Shown: positions 8,664 to 17,361 of the stretch, piece by piece
Position numbering within the stretch: position 1 is the stretch's first letter
Layout of the letters: each line of letters begins with the position of its first letter
DNA from: a virus
Virus record (IMG/VR): IMGVR_UViG_3300025120_014916
Coordinates: 1-64,000 of that record
DNA: 64,000 nt
Reading direction: 5' to 3' (one strand)
Made by a program: the position numbers and the translations under genes
Notes under the pieces: generated by a model
Seen by the model: the letters and a program-made list of their open reading frames with translations, nothing else
What the model was told of the DNA's origin: nothing
The model's database searches: none

Positions 8664-9695
8664 TTAATTATCAGCTTTAATTTCATTTATCTCAATAGGG
8701 ATAGATAAATTATCAGTGCCTAGTGATTTAAAATTATTTAAAGTGTTTATTTTTTCATTAGGCACAGAAAAAACAATTGCATCATGTATAACTGCATGCA
8801 GTTTAAAACTTGGGTTGTCATTTAAAAAGTTTAAAAAAGAAAGACAGCAAAAATCTACTGCCGATGATTGTATCCAATAATTAACAAGGTTTGTATCACT
8901 TAATATCGGTCTGTCATACAAGTTTTTAATAAAACCTTTTTTATTAAACTCTTTTTTAAGCATTAATTCAAAATCATCAACATTTAAAATTCTTTTGACT
9001 TCTTTTACTTTTTTTATGTTAATATTTGCGATTTTACTGATTGCTCTTTCATTTGCACCATACAAAATAGAAAGTACAATTCTCTTTAGTTTAGTTCTAT
9101 CACTTATGTTAATACCTATTTCTTTTGCGAGGTATGTATATATGTCTGTTGTTTCTTCTGGCACTAAATTAAAATACCTTGCGTATAAATTAGGTTCACA
9201 AGACTTAAAATCCAATTCAAACAATTGATGATCTTTAAAGGGGCTACGTAACTGCTTCTTGTGTTCTTTCTTCATTGTAAGGTAGTTAACACCACTTTCC
9301 ATAGAAAGTCTTCCTGTTACATTACTGTGTTTGTACACGGGTGGTTTATCACCGGTGCTTAAAACATGTATGTTTCTAAAAAGAGAAAGTCTTTTTGGAA
9401 ATGTTTCGTAAAAATAATTTGTTACATATTTTTCGCTTGAAATTATTTCTTTTTTTAAGTATGAAGAATACTTTGTTTTTTGTAATGCAGGCAAAAACCT
9501 TGACCAGTCAACAACTTGTCTGTTTAAAGAATCATGTATATTTTTGAAATATTCATCTATTGATTTTATTTTATTTAGCTTTAAAGTTTCTAAAATTGCA
9601 TTTACAGTTTTTATTGACAATGTGCGTGATTCATTATTTTTTATTCTTATTGTTTTGTTTTTAAAGTTGTATTCTTTAGTTAATAATAAATTCAT
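8664..9695 (-). CDS. Minimal family A DNA polymerase
   Basis: This is a PolA-type palm/fingers polymerase of only 343 residues. All core motifs are visible: TGRLS (127-131), motif A ELDFKSCEPN with Asp162, motif B R200-x3-K204-x3-L208-x3-Y212-G213, NYWIQSSAVDF, and motif C VIHDAIV with His304-Asp305. The residue matching E. coli Phe762 is Leu208, and the Glu after the HD pair is Ala. There is no 3'-5' exonuclease domain, and about 110 N-terminal residues are left to serve as a thumb. Klenow-type enzymes are about 600 aa. The start has AGGA five bases upstream. It may be the phage replicase or a repair/bypass enzyme; no T4 gp43-like family B polymerase is in the window. Confidence 0.88.
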   Translation of the reverse strand: MNLLLTKEYNFKNKTIRIKNNESRTLSIKTVNAILETLKLNKIKSIDEYFKNIHDSLNRQVVDWSRFLPALQKTKYSSYLKKEIISSEKYVTNYFYETFPKRLSLFRNIHVLSTGDKPPVYKHSNVTGRLSMESGVNYLTMKKEHKKQLRSPFKDHQLFELDFKSCEPNLYARYFNLVPEETTDIYTYLAKEIGINISDRTKLKRIVLSILYGANERAISKIANINIKKVKEVKRILNVDDFELMLKKEFNKKGFIKNLYDRPILSDTNLVNYWIQSSAVDFCCLSFLNFLNDNPSFKLHAVIHDAIVFSVPNEKINTLNNFKSLGTDNLSIPIEINEIKADN

Positions 9696-9712
9696 TATTT
9701 TCCTGTTTTAAA

Positions 9713-12700
9713 CTACACGGTTCTGTATGTGGACGGGCCATTATTTATTTCACCAATAAAACTTTCAGCAATTGGAATTTCTTCAGTTGGTGATACTATA
9801 GCATTTAGCTTTTGTAACAAGTTACCGCGTGCGTTAATAACTGTACCTTGATTTCCAACTACAAGACCCAGACTCGTAGTAAAGTCGCCGCTGCTTATTG
9901 TATGTGTTACTGAATTAACAACGTAGCAATTATCTAAGTCTGTATTTGTTCCCATATCTATAAAAATAATAGTACCTCTTTCAACTAGTGGACAGCCAAG
10001 AATTTGCATATCAATTGTTGCTGGTAGCATTCTAATACTTTCGCCTACTGTATTTACATTTTTACTTACACTTTTTGATCTTCTATTTTTTTCAAAAGTC
10101 AACATTTTTGCCTGAGCTAATCTGTCTGAGGTTGTTGATGAAAGATTAATACTTTTTACAGTTGAAGATCCGGCGCCATATATCACAGTTGCATAATGAC
10201 GCTTAATATATTCTTTAAGTTCTGCATCAGATAGTTTGTTAATTCCTTTTGATATTATATCAGGTACAGTTTGATTTTTTGACAGTGATTTTTTACCACC
10301 ATATAATATCTGATTTGCTAAATCAACATTTGGAGAACCAATATTTACTTCATCAACTACGTGAATTCTTAATATTCTACCTGTGGCATACTCAGTTTGG
10401 GTTTCTTTATCATATAAAGCCCCTGCAGCTCCTAAAAATCTTATATCTGCATCTACATCGCTAGCTCCAATTGGTCGTATTGGTGATAAAACTTCAAGAT
10501 GTATGTTTAAAGCTGGAAACCTAAATGTATTAGTATCAGTTGCACCCAAGCCATCATTGGCGTATATCTCTTCTAATATCTCTAATTTTCTTTCACTAAA
10601 AGATTCTGTTATAAACTGACTGACTGCTGCTTTTAATATTTCTTCTTTCTTTTCTTTTATTTTTATTTTATTGTAATCTGTTAACCCCTTATCTCCAAAC
10701 TTACTAAAATAAGCGCTAATAACCTTCTCTTCAATTTTTTTATCCTTTTTAGCTTGTTTTAACATTTCATCGTATTTAAGTTTTCTTGCTTTTGTACCTA
10801 CTTCAGAAAGACCATATGCAGAAAAATCAGTTGAGTTTGTCAAAGCTGCAATCTTTGCAAACATTGTTTTTGCTGATATTGTGCCTAACTTAATTGTTTC
10901 GTCAAGTGGATCTAGAGAATCATCTTCAGATATCGTTGGTTCAAATATCATATCTAATTCTTCCTTCTTAAAAGGAAATGACGCGGTAGTATATTTTCTT
11001 GCTGCGCCTGCTGCGCTATTTAGAGGATAAAAAAACATCTGCACTTCTGAATAGTCACCTGTTGATATTAAGGGCGCTGCTACAAAGTTTGATATTATTT
11101 TTCCTAAAGAAACATATGATATATCATAAGCAGGACTACCTTCTGTGGCATTATAAAGGCTAGCCAATTCCGTTTCGTCTTTTTCTTCTGCAGTACCTCT
11201 TACGAAGCATGATGCTGTAAAGTAATCAGGCTGGACCATCTCACCATTAATTGAGTGAAAAAGTGAAGTATACTTTTCCTTAAGAAGTTTACCTGTATTT
11301 AATTTTAAGCTGCGGAATGTATTTGTTGCTATTTCTGAATTTGTAGATGTTGTTGTGTCTTTTTTAGATTCAATTTTTAATTTTTTCTTTAATGCTTCAA
11401 AACCTTCCTCTAGATTTTCTATACCTAGCATTTTGGCAATTGCTGTTATTATCGCTTCGTCTAGATTTCCGCCTTGATTTGCCCTTATCTTTGTCACTAT
11501 CTGTTCATAATCTTCAGCATTAACAACTGTTTCTACTGCATTTGCTGTTTGTATTAACAGTTCAAGCTGAGGATGAACGTACGTTATTTCTTCTAGGTGG
11601 ATACCAGATTGCCTTTTTTTTGCTTTTGCTACTAAAGACGTTACTATGCTTTCAATTGCAGGTGCTATAGATCTCAGCGGTATTCGTGCGCCGGCTGCTG
11701 CTGACACATCTTCAATATGTTGATTTCCCATAGAAACTATTTGCAAGTCTGCTTCAACTGAATTTCCTTGAAATCTTAAATTTGAAGATACTAAAGTGTA
11801 CATTTGTGTAGATTTCATTGAATCTAAAAATCTGCCTATCGGGTTATCTGAGTCTACAGCACCGTCCGGGTGACTCCACCCGATTGTTATTTTTACTCTT
11901 GACTTTGCTAATTGATTAATTGATATCAGTGGCGCAAAGTGTTTTAAGCGACTACGATCATGTATTGTTATAGCCATCGATCCTTTTTTATTACTAGTAA
12001 AGCCATAGCCACCCGATACAGTTGATAGTACTACGTTTTTTAGTGTTGCTTGCGGTGCAAATGGATCTAGTGCACTATTGTACGAGTTTGTTTTAATATT
12101 ACCAAGACTGAAAGAACCAGGCTCGCTATTTATATTTGCATTAACCATTGTTTGAGGTGATGTAAATATATTCATATACCCAATGTCTGTATCATATAAA
12201 TTAAGCTCTCTTTCATTGATTGGATATGTTTTGCCGGCGAAACCTTGTAATTTTTGTCTTTCATTACTATCAGTTTCATTACTAAAAAACTTCATATATC
12301 CCGCTGGATTTAAAAAATTCTCTTCGTGAGTACCAAAGTTTTGGTGATAGAATGTTACCTCTATGTACGGTGTGCATCTTGACATCTCTAAAGGCGTAAT
12401 ACCATTAAAAAAAAGTGATAAAAACTCTACTCTTCGCTTACTATAATTAAATTCGCTATCTTTAATTACGTAAGCACACATTTTTTTATCTACTAAAGAT
12501 GCAGGGTTTATTTTACCTTCTTTATTCACTATTTGTGTTTCAATAGGATCAGGTATTTTAAATTCTTCGAGAAAGATCTCTTTCTCTCCGTCTGTATACT
12601 CATCTACGTAAGTTAAACTTCTTGTGCCCAGGACATTTGAAGTATAAGCCTCAGTCCCTATATATATTGATTCACCGTCAGCGACGTCGCTTCCTATATA

Positions 12701-13207
12701 TGTCGCATCAATAATTCTTGATCGCAAATTTATATGTTCTCTTGTCATATACCGCATAGATGCCAAACTATTCTTGGAAACACTGTCGCCTGGGGTTTTT
12801 GAATCTCTATTTTTTAAGAGTACTTCTTTTGAAATACTTTGTTCCGACGATGATGTTGCACTAGTATCTGCAAGAATTTTTATATATCTATGAAGATTAG
12901 AAAGATCTCCTTTTTTATTGATACTAGCTAAACGACTTTGCCCGGAAATAACATCTGACGTGTGATATGCGCCAACAGCTGTGTCTAGTAAAGTTGAAAA
13001 AAACTCTCTTCTTATACTAGTAATATATTCTGCATCTTCATCATCATCTGATATCTTTAAATTAGATTGATTATCATTGTTTAAGCCAAATGAATAAAAA
13101 TCGTTACTCGGTCCTAGACCCATTATAAACCCATCATATTCTTCAATAACACTTAACAAAGTTTTCATTAATTCGTTTGGGTTTCTTGTCCTTTTAAAGT
13201 CTGGCAT
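9713..13207 (-). CDS. Large tail/baseplate structural protein, possible hub
   Basis: The 1164-residue protein has no enzymatic motif I can name. It is beta-rich. A segment around GSMAITIHDRSRLKHFAPLISINQLAKSRVKITIGWSH and a C-terminal part with GCPLVERGTIIFIDMGTNTDLDNCYVVNSVTHTISSGDFTTSLGLV resemble contractile-tail hub proteins (T4 gp27/gp44 type), which carry two tube-like folds. A charged helical insert (KKLKIESKKD, KQAKKDKKIEEK) separates them. It starts in a TAATG overlap with the LysM baseplate gene, so the two are co-translated. The hub assignment is inference from context and local sequence style; baseplate membership is more secure. Confidence 0.6.
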   Translation of the reverse strand: MPDFKRTRNPNELMKTLLSVIEEYDGFIMGLGPSNDFYSFGLNNDNQSNLKISDDDEDAEYITSIRREFFSTLLDTAVGAYHTSDVISGQSRLASINKKGDLSNLHRYIKILADTSATSSSEQSISKEVLLKNRDSKTPGDSVSKNSLASMRYMTREHINLRSRIIDATYIGSDVADGESIYIGTEAYTSNVLGTRSLTYVDEYTDGEKEIFLEEFKIPDPIETQIVNKEGKINPASLVDKKMCAYVIKDSEFNYSKRRVEFLSLFFNGITPLEMSRCTPYIEVTFYHQNFGTHEENFLNPAGYMKFFSNETDSNERQKLQGFAGKTYPINERELNLYDTDIGYMNIFTSPQTMVNANINSEPGSFSLGNIKTNSYNSALDPFAPQATLKNVVLSTVSGGYGFTSNKKGSMAITIHDRSRLKHFAPLISINQLAKSRVKITIGWSHPDGAVDSDNPIGRFLDSMKSTQMYTLVSSNLRFQGNSVEADLQIVSMGNQHIEDVSAAAGARIPLRSIAPAIESIVTSLVAKAKKRQSGIHLEEITYVHPQLELLIQTANAVETVVNAEDYEQIVTKIRANQGGNLDEAIITAIAKMLGIENLEEGFEALKKKLKIESKKDTTTSTNSEIATNTFRSLKLNTGKLLKEKYTSLFHSINGEMVQPDYFTASCFVRGTAEEKDETELASLYNATEGSPAYDISYVSLGKIISNFVAAPLISTGDYSEVQMFFYPLNSAAGAARKYTTASFPFKKEELDMIFEPTISEDDSLDPLDETIKLGTISAKTMFAKIAALTNSTDFSAYGLSEVGTKARKLKYDEMLKQAKKDKKIEEKVISAYFSKFGDKGLTDYNKIKIKEKKEEILKAAVSQFITESFSERKLEILEEIYANDGLGATDTNTFRFPALNIHLEVLSPIRPIGASDVDADIRFLGAAGALYDKETQTEYATGRILRIHVVDEVNIGSPNVDLANQILYGGKKSLSKNQTVPDIISKGINKLSDAELKEYIKRHYATVIYGAGSSTVKSINLSSTTSDRLAQAKMLTFEKNRRSKSVSKNVNTVGESIRMLPATIDMQILGCPLVERGTIIFIDMGTNTDLDNCYVVNSVTHTISSGDFTTSLGLVVGNQGTVINARGNLLQKLNAIVSPTEEIPIAESFIGEINNGPSTYRTV

Positions 13208-13515
13208 TATCTTAGGTATCCTATAATAGAATCAATACCGATGGGTATTTGTAGAAGAGTTCCTGGAGGTACTTGTAAAGACCACCCGATTCCGCTAGCT
13301 GCGGCTATAACCCACCAATATTCTGATGATTTTAAATATAACTGAGCTAAAGTATCTAATCTTTCACCTTCTTGCACAGTATGTGTATTAAATTCTATTT
13401 CTGATCTAGTTATTGCAGACCTTATTCGCACATTGATCTTATTTGTTGATTTAAAAGATTTACCTTCGTCATTTTTCAAAGAAGGTATGAACGAATATCT
13501 AGAAAAAGATGACAT
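13207..13515 (-). CDS. LysM-domain baseplate wedge protein, gp53-like
   Basis: The 102-residue protein has an N-terminal strand region followed by HTVQEGERLDTLAQLYLKSSEYWWVI and the closing VPPGTLLQIP. This is the LysM-type fold seen in T4 gp53 and in tail protein X/XkdP-like proteins. In these assemblies the domain clamps baseplate wedges to the hub. It lies between two very large structural genes and its stop overlaps the next start by one base. T4 gp53 is longer (about 196 aa), so this is a short version. Confidence 0.7.
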   Translation of the reverse strand: MSSFSRYSFIPSLKNDEGKSFKSTNKINVRIRSAITRSEIEFNTHTVQEGERLDTLAQLYLKSSEYWWVIAAASGIGWSLQVPPGTLLQIPIGIDSIIGYLR

Positions 13516-13527
13516 TATGATCTCCTG

Positions 13528-16500
13528 TTATTTCTTACCTGTTATTTTAATACCTTTATTAGCTTGTTTTCTAAACTCAAACTCATCTTCTTTAAAGAAG
13601 CTTTCATATGAATCGCCAGATACGTTTTTCATTATATCACCAACATTATAAAGTGGTGCTCTATTGTATCCACTGTGGTCTAGACCAGGAGCTATATCAT
13701 GAATTACATCAAATGAAAAGCTTATCTTGCATCCGATAGGAGCTCTGCTATTATGATCTATTTCCCATGGAAAGTTATCTAACCAATTAAAAGAAACAGA
13801 TCCGATTGTTCCTGCTAAACCTCTACCGGAGGTTGATTCATAAGCTTTTGCAAATGGGTTGTTGAAAGAATCCATAAAGCTTGATTCTTGTGACTGATAG
13901 AGTGATCTTATCAAATCAATGGCTGGAGCTGTTCCTGTTGAATTTGCAAAACCTTTAATCAAGTTAGAGTTTAGTCCAGAATCTGCTAACGGAGAAATTA
14001 CACCGCCGGCTCCTGCTAATAATAGTCCAAACTCTAGTGTATCGATTAACGTCTTATTTGGCATTTGATATATATCAGAAGGCATGCAATACAAAACTAG
14101 ACTTTGGGCATCTGCGGGTATTGAAAAGTCGACAATTTCAACTTCATAAGTCACCTTAGTTTTACTAGTTTTTTCTAAATCTTTTGAAAATTTAATACCT
14201 TCATAAGAGCTTAAGTTCTTTTTTACTATTTTTACTTTAATTGGCTTTTGGATCATTAAGCGTTTACCAACCATTACATCATTACCGCCAATGATTTTAT
14301 ATCCTTGATTATAGTTTGAATTAAGATAAACAGTATAGTTTTTGTGTGGACCTGAAAGCTGATCGCCAATCGATTCTGCTATAGATTGGCCGGCATTCTG
14401 AGCAGGTGTAGTTTTGTCAAATTTATTTCCAGCTATTGCTGAATTAATCTCTACGTTAGGATCTTTTATTCTATTTAAAACGAAACCCAATGTCAAAGGA
14501 TTGACAAAACCATTTTTTAAAAAGTTTGTTGCTGTTGAGCTAAGACCCGACAGTGCTTTTTGTCCAAAACTGCCAAGTTTGGCAGCTTGGTCTTTAGTAC
14601 CTTGCAAATTAAAAAATTGAATTGGAGATCCATACACAAGTGCTAACAATGAAACACTGTAATCTTTTATTTTATTTATTACATTTTGTGCTTCGTAATC
14701 AAATGCATTTGTTATAATCGCAGCAGGCGAACTATCTGCTGGTAGAGGTTGTACATCGCCATCTCCAATTCCAAACATTCTAGCTAGATTAAACTTTGAA
14801 TAATTTGATTTTATTATATCACCTACTCTCATTCTTACTAACGGTGATGCACCCAGTACTTGGGTATTTGGTTGAAGAAACTTGCTAGTTACTCCGCCCT
14901 CCAAACTTTGGCCTACCATGGTTCCTTTTGTCCACTGTGGATAGAGTAAAGTTACAAACTTATTAATCTTATACCACATTGTGTTAAAATCTTGTTTAGA
15001 AGTTGCAACAACTGTGAAGCCTATTGATATACTTCTAGTGGTACTTTCGTATATTCTTACCGGATCTAGTCTTCCGTAGCCTGGAAACGTACTATAGTTG
15101 GGATTGATAGTGTCAGTAAGTGAATCTAAAAATGCATGAAAAGATATAATTTCATTAGTTCTAAGATCTTGAAAATAAAACGGTACGTATTCAGCATCTA
15201 ATTTGTTTTCTAATGTTTCTACTACCTCTTTTGGTATTCTATTACTTGACCCGTCCATGTTTTTTGAAAAATAAGTTTGATCAACTAATTCAGAACCAAC
15301 CATTGCTGTGAAAGGATTAGGGCCCGAAACTATTTTATCCAATCTTCCTGCTGCTCTTATAGGATTAAGTGGTAATAAATATGCAGAAGGTACATCATTT
15401 TGTGACCAAGCTAATTGGTTTTGCCTGTAACCATTATCTTTTCTGCTCTTTCCCACTCTTGTCCCGGGTGAATCCGGCAATGAATCAACGTTTCTAGATC
15501 TTTTAAAAAATGCGTCATTTGATATATCTCCGCCGCCATATGCCTGAAATGATGCATCACCCACAGTTGCAATTGCATTCATATATCTTATAATGTTATT
15601 TGAGGCCATGGCAGATATAAAATTATTTATACTTTCAGAATCTATATCAGTTTGGCTAAGAAGATCTAAACTGTCAAATGTTTGATTTGCTGACTTAATT
15701 GCTGATCTAGATACAGCTAGCCAAAAACCAGGTGACGATGTAACTTGTTTTGATATTTTTATACTTTCAACTGTTGGTTTTTCCCTTTTGGCAGTATTAT
15801 CTACATATTCAATACCGAATAGAACTTTTAGGCCTCTATCGAAACTAGACTTGTAAGGATATCTAGTTGGAACCAATACAGAATTTTTTATATAATCTAG
15901 TTTTAAATTGACTAGTTTTCTTGCATGTCCTAAAAGTGGCTCGTGAAGAAATTCATTAAAATTATCTTCAATTTTACTGTATACATCGCCATTTAGATCT
16001 GCTATACTAGTCAAGTGTCTAATTATGCTGCTGTAAATTCGCCTTGATACCTCATCAAGCGCGTAAAGAGACAATGCGGCTTGATACTTGTGAAGTTTAT
16101 GATTTTTACCTGAAAAATGCATTCCTGAATTATATGTTGCGCCGTAAGAACTTCTAGTGTCTACATGACCAATAGCCTCACCTCTTCCAGCTCTAATGCT
16201 CTCATCTGACGCTTCTTTTTGTGGAAACCCGGTTGCGTTTTTTGCTCGATAAGCTTCCGCCTGAATTCCTGGCGCACCAATCTCGTTTGGTCTGCCTTTT
16301 ATTAAGCTACTTCTTAATTCCCCGGTCACCATACTAGCTTCTAGTTCTTCTGGGTTTAAACTTTCTCCCGGGGTATCACCATTATCAAATCCACTGACTT
16401 TCATTAGTAAACTAGCACCTAAATTTTTAAGCTGTTCTAGTCTGACTAGTGTTTCTTCATCTAGATGAGAATGAGAACCAAACTTATTGTTAATTTTAAG

Positions 16501-17154
16501 TTTTTCTTTTTGATCATGGGTATCCTGTGATTCGTTTTTACTTACAAAGATTTCTTTGTTTGGAATATTACCAAATCTAGACTTGATTAATACTTCATTG
16601 TGCACAGCTTGTACAACCTTGTTATCTTCACCTTCTTGATGAGTTACTTCTCCATAGTCATTTGTACCGGTACCTTCAATTGAATTTAAAAGTTTATGCC
16701 CACTGTTTTCATCATTGTCTAGACCTATTTTATCTACTACATCTTTAATATTTACAAATTGTCCGTTAGAGTAGACATTAAAGTTTGAAGCCAATTCAGT
16801 ACCGGGCGTTATATATATTTTTTCTGCGCCATGCTCACTAGATATTGCTAGATACTCGCCTCTATTTGTTGGTGCTGAGGCTTCATTTCCCGGGCTAATA
16901 GGATATACATGATCTGCTTCTTTAGATAAAAAACTTAAGTAGTCACCAAGTATTCCTGCCGGGTCAGCACTGTCTAAGTCTAATAAAGTTTGTCCGGAGT
17001 TAGGATCTATTTTAATATCTTCATTACCGCCTAAATGTAAAGAATTTAGATTACCAAGACCGTCAGGCGTAGGCTCCGAATCATGAGAAAAAGATATACT
17101 ATCTTCAGGTATTGCATTTTTTATAAAAAAATCTTTTAAGGTCTCTCTAGACAT
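13528..17154 (-). CDS. Very large tail/baseplate structural protein
   Basis: The 1208-residue protein (from ATG at 17154) has no catalytic motif that I recognise. The N-terminal third is polar and Asn/Asp/Ser-rich. The middle has helical segments (for example LVNLKLDYIKNSVLVPTRYP). A well-ordered region around GRLDPVRIYESTTRSISIGF and NTMWYKINKFVTLLYPQW follows, then a beta-rich C-terminus with KTKVTYEVEIVDFSIPADAQ. Adjacent LysM and hub-like genes suggest a baseplate role. ATG at 17154 is chosen because it overlaps the preceding stop (ATGTCTAG) and GAGA lies upstream; a longer in-frame start at 17190 would run deeper into that gene. Confidence 0.62.
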   Translation of the reverse strand: MSRETLKDFFIKNAIPEDSISFSHDSEPTPDGLGNLNSLHLGGNEDIKIDPNSGQTLLDLDSADPAGILGDYLSFLSKEADHVYPISPGNEASAPTNRGEYLAISSEHGAEKIYITPGTELASNFNVYSNGQFVNIKDVVDKIGLDNDENSGHKLLNSIEGTGTNDYGEVTHQEGEDNKVVQAVHNEVLIKSRFGNIPNKEIFVSKNESQDTHDQKEKLKINNKFGSHSHLDEETLVRLEQLKNLGASLLMKVSGFDNGDTPGESLNPEELEASMVTGELRSSLIKGRPNEIGAPGIQAEAYRAKNATGFPQKEASDESIRAGRGEAIGHVDTRSSYGATYNSGMHFSGKNHKLHKYQAALSLYALDEVSRRIYSSIIRHLTSIADLNGDVYSKIEDNFNEFLHEPLLGHARKLVNLKLDYIKNSVLVPTRYPYKSSFDRGLKVLFGIEYVDNTAKREKPTVESIKISKQVTSSPGFWLAVSRSAIKSANQTFDSLDLLSQTDIDSESINNFISAMASNNIIRYMNAIATVGDASFQAYGGGDISNDAFFKRSRNVDSLPDSPGTRVGKSRKDNGYRQNQLAWSQNDVPSAYLLPLNPIRAAGRLDKIVSGPNPFTAMVGSELVDQTYFSKNMDGSSNRIPKEVVETLENKLDAEYVPFYFQDLRTNEIISFHAFLDSLTDTINPNYSTFPGYGRLDPVRIYESTTRSISIGFTVVATSKQDFNTMWYKINKFVTLLYPQWTKGTMVGQSLEGGVTSKFLQPNTQVLGASPLVRMRVGDIIKSNYSKFNLARMFGIGDGDVQPLPADSSPAAIITNAFDYEAQNVINKIKDYSVSLLALVYGSPIQFFNLQGTKDQAAKLGSFGQKALSGLSSTATNFLKNGFVNPLTLGFVLNRIKDPNVEINSAIAGNKFDKTTPAQNAGQSIAESIGDQLSGPHKNYTVYLNSNYNQGYKIIGGNDVMVGKRLMIQKPIKVKIVKKNLSSYEGIKFSKDLEKTSKTKVTYEVEIVDFSIPADAQSLVLYCMPSDIYQMPNKTLIDTLEFGLLLAGAGGVISPLADSGLNSNLIKGFANSTGTAPAIDLIRSLYQSQESSFMDSFNNPFAKAYESTSGRGLAGTIGSVSFNWLDNFPWEIDHNSRAPIGCKISFSFDVIHDIAPGLDHSGYNRAPLYNVGDIMKNVSGDSYESFFKEDEFEFRKQANKGIKITGKK

Positions 17155-17353
17155 TGTCGTTCTCTTCAATATACTGTTTAATCGATTCACTTAGATTTTT
17201 AATATTAATTTTTTCGACTTTTTTTTGTAAATTAGAAACTAATTGTTCTATAAATATATTAATCTCTTTTTCTTCTTCTTCACTAAGATCAGTAGCAATA
17301 TAATTTTTTGTTTTTTGTAATGATTCTTTTATTTCGTCTATGTTGATTTTCAT
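17147..17353 (-). CDS. Small acidic helical protein between tape-measure and baseplate genes
   Basis: The 68-residue, highly charged protein begins MKINIDEIKESLQKTKNY and has heptad-like spacing (IFIEQLVSNLQKKVEKI) suggesting a coiled coil. I do not recognise it. It fits exactly in the gap after the 683-aa gene (8 bases) and its stop overlaps the next start, so it belongs to the tail operon. A chaperone or small tail component is plausible, but this is inference from position only. Confidence 0.6.
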   Translation of the reverse strand: MKINIDEIKESLQKTKNYIATDLSEEEEKEINIFIEQLVSNLQKKVEKINIKNLSESIKQYIEENDNV

Positions 17354-17361
17354 TATATTCC

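Noticed and set aside
17147-17190. Longer start of the 1208-aa gene at 17190
   Set aside because: It would overlap the small gene by 44 bases without a ribosome site; ATG 17154 overlaps its stop neatly.
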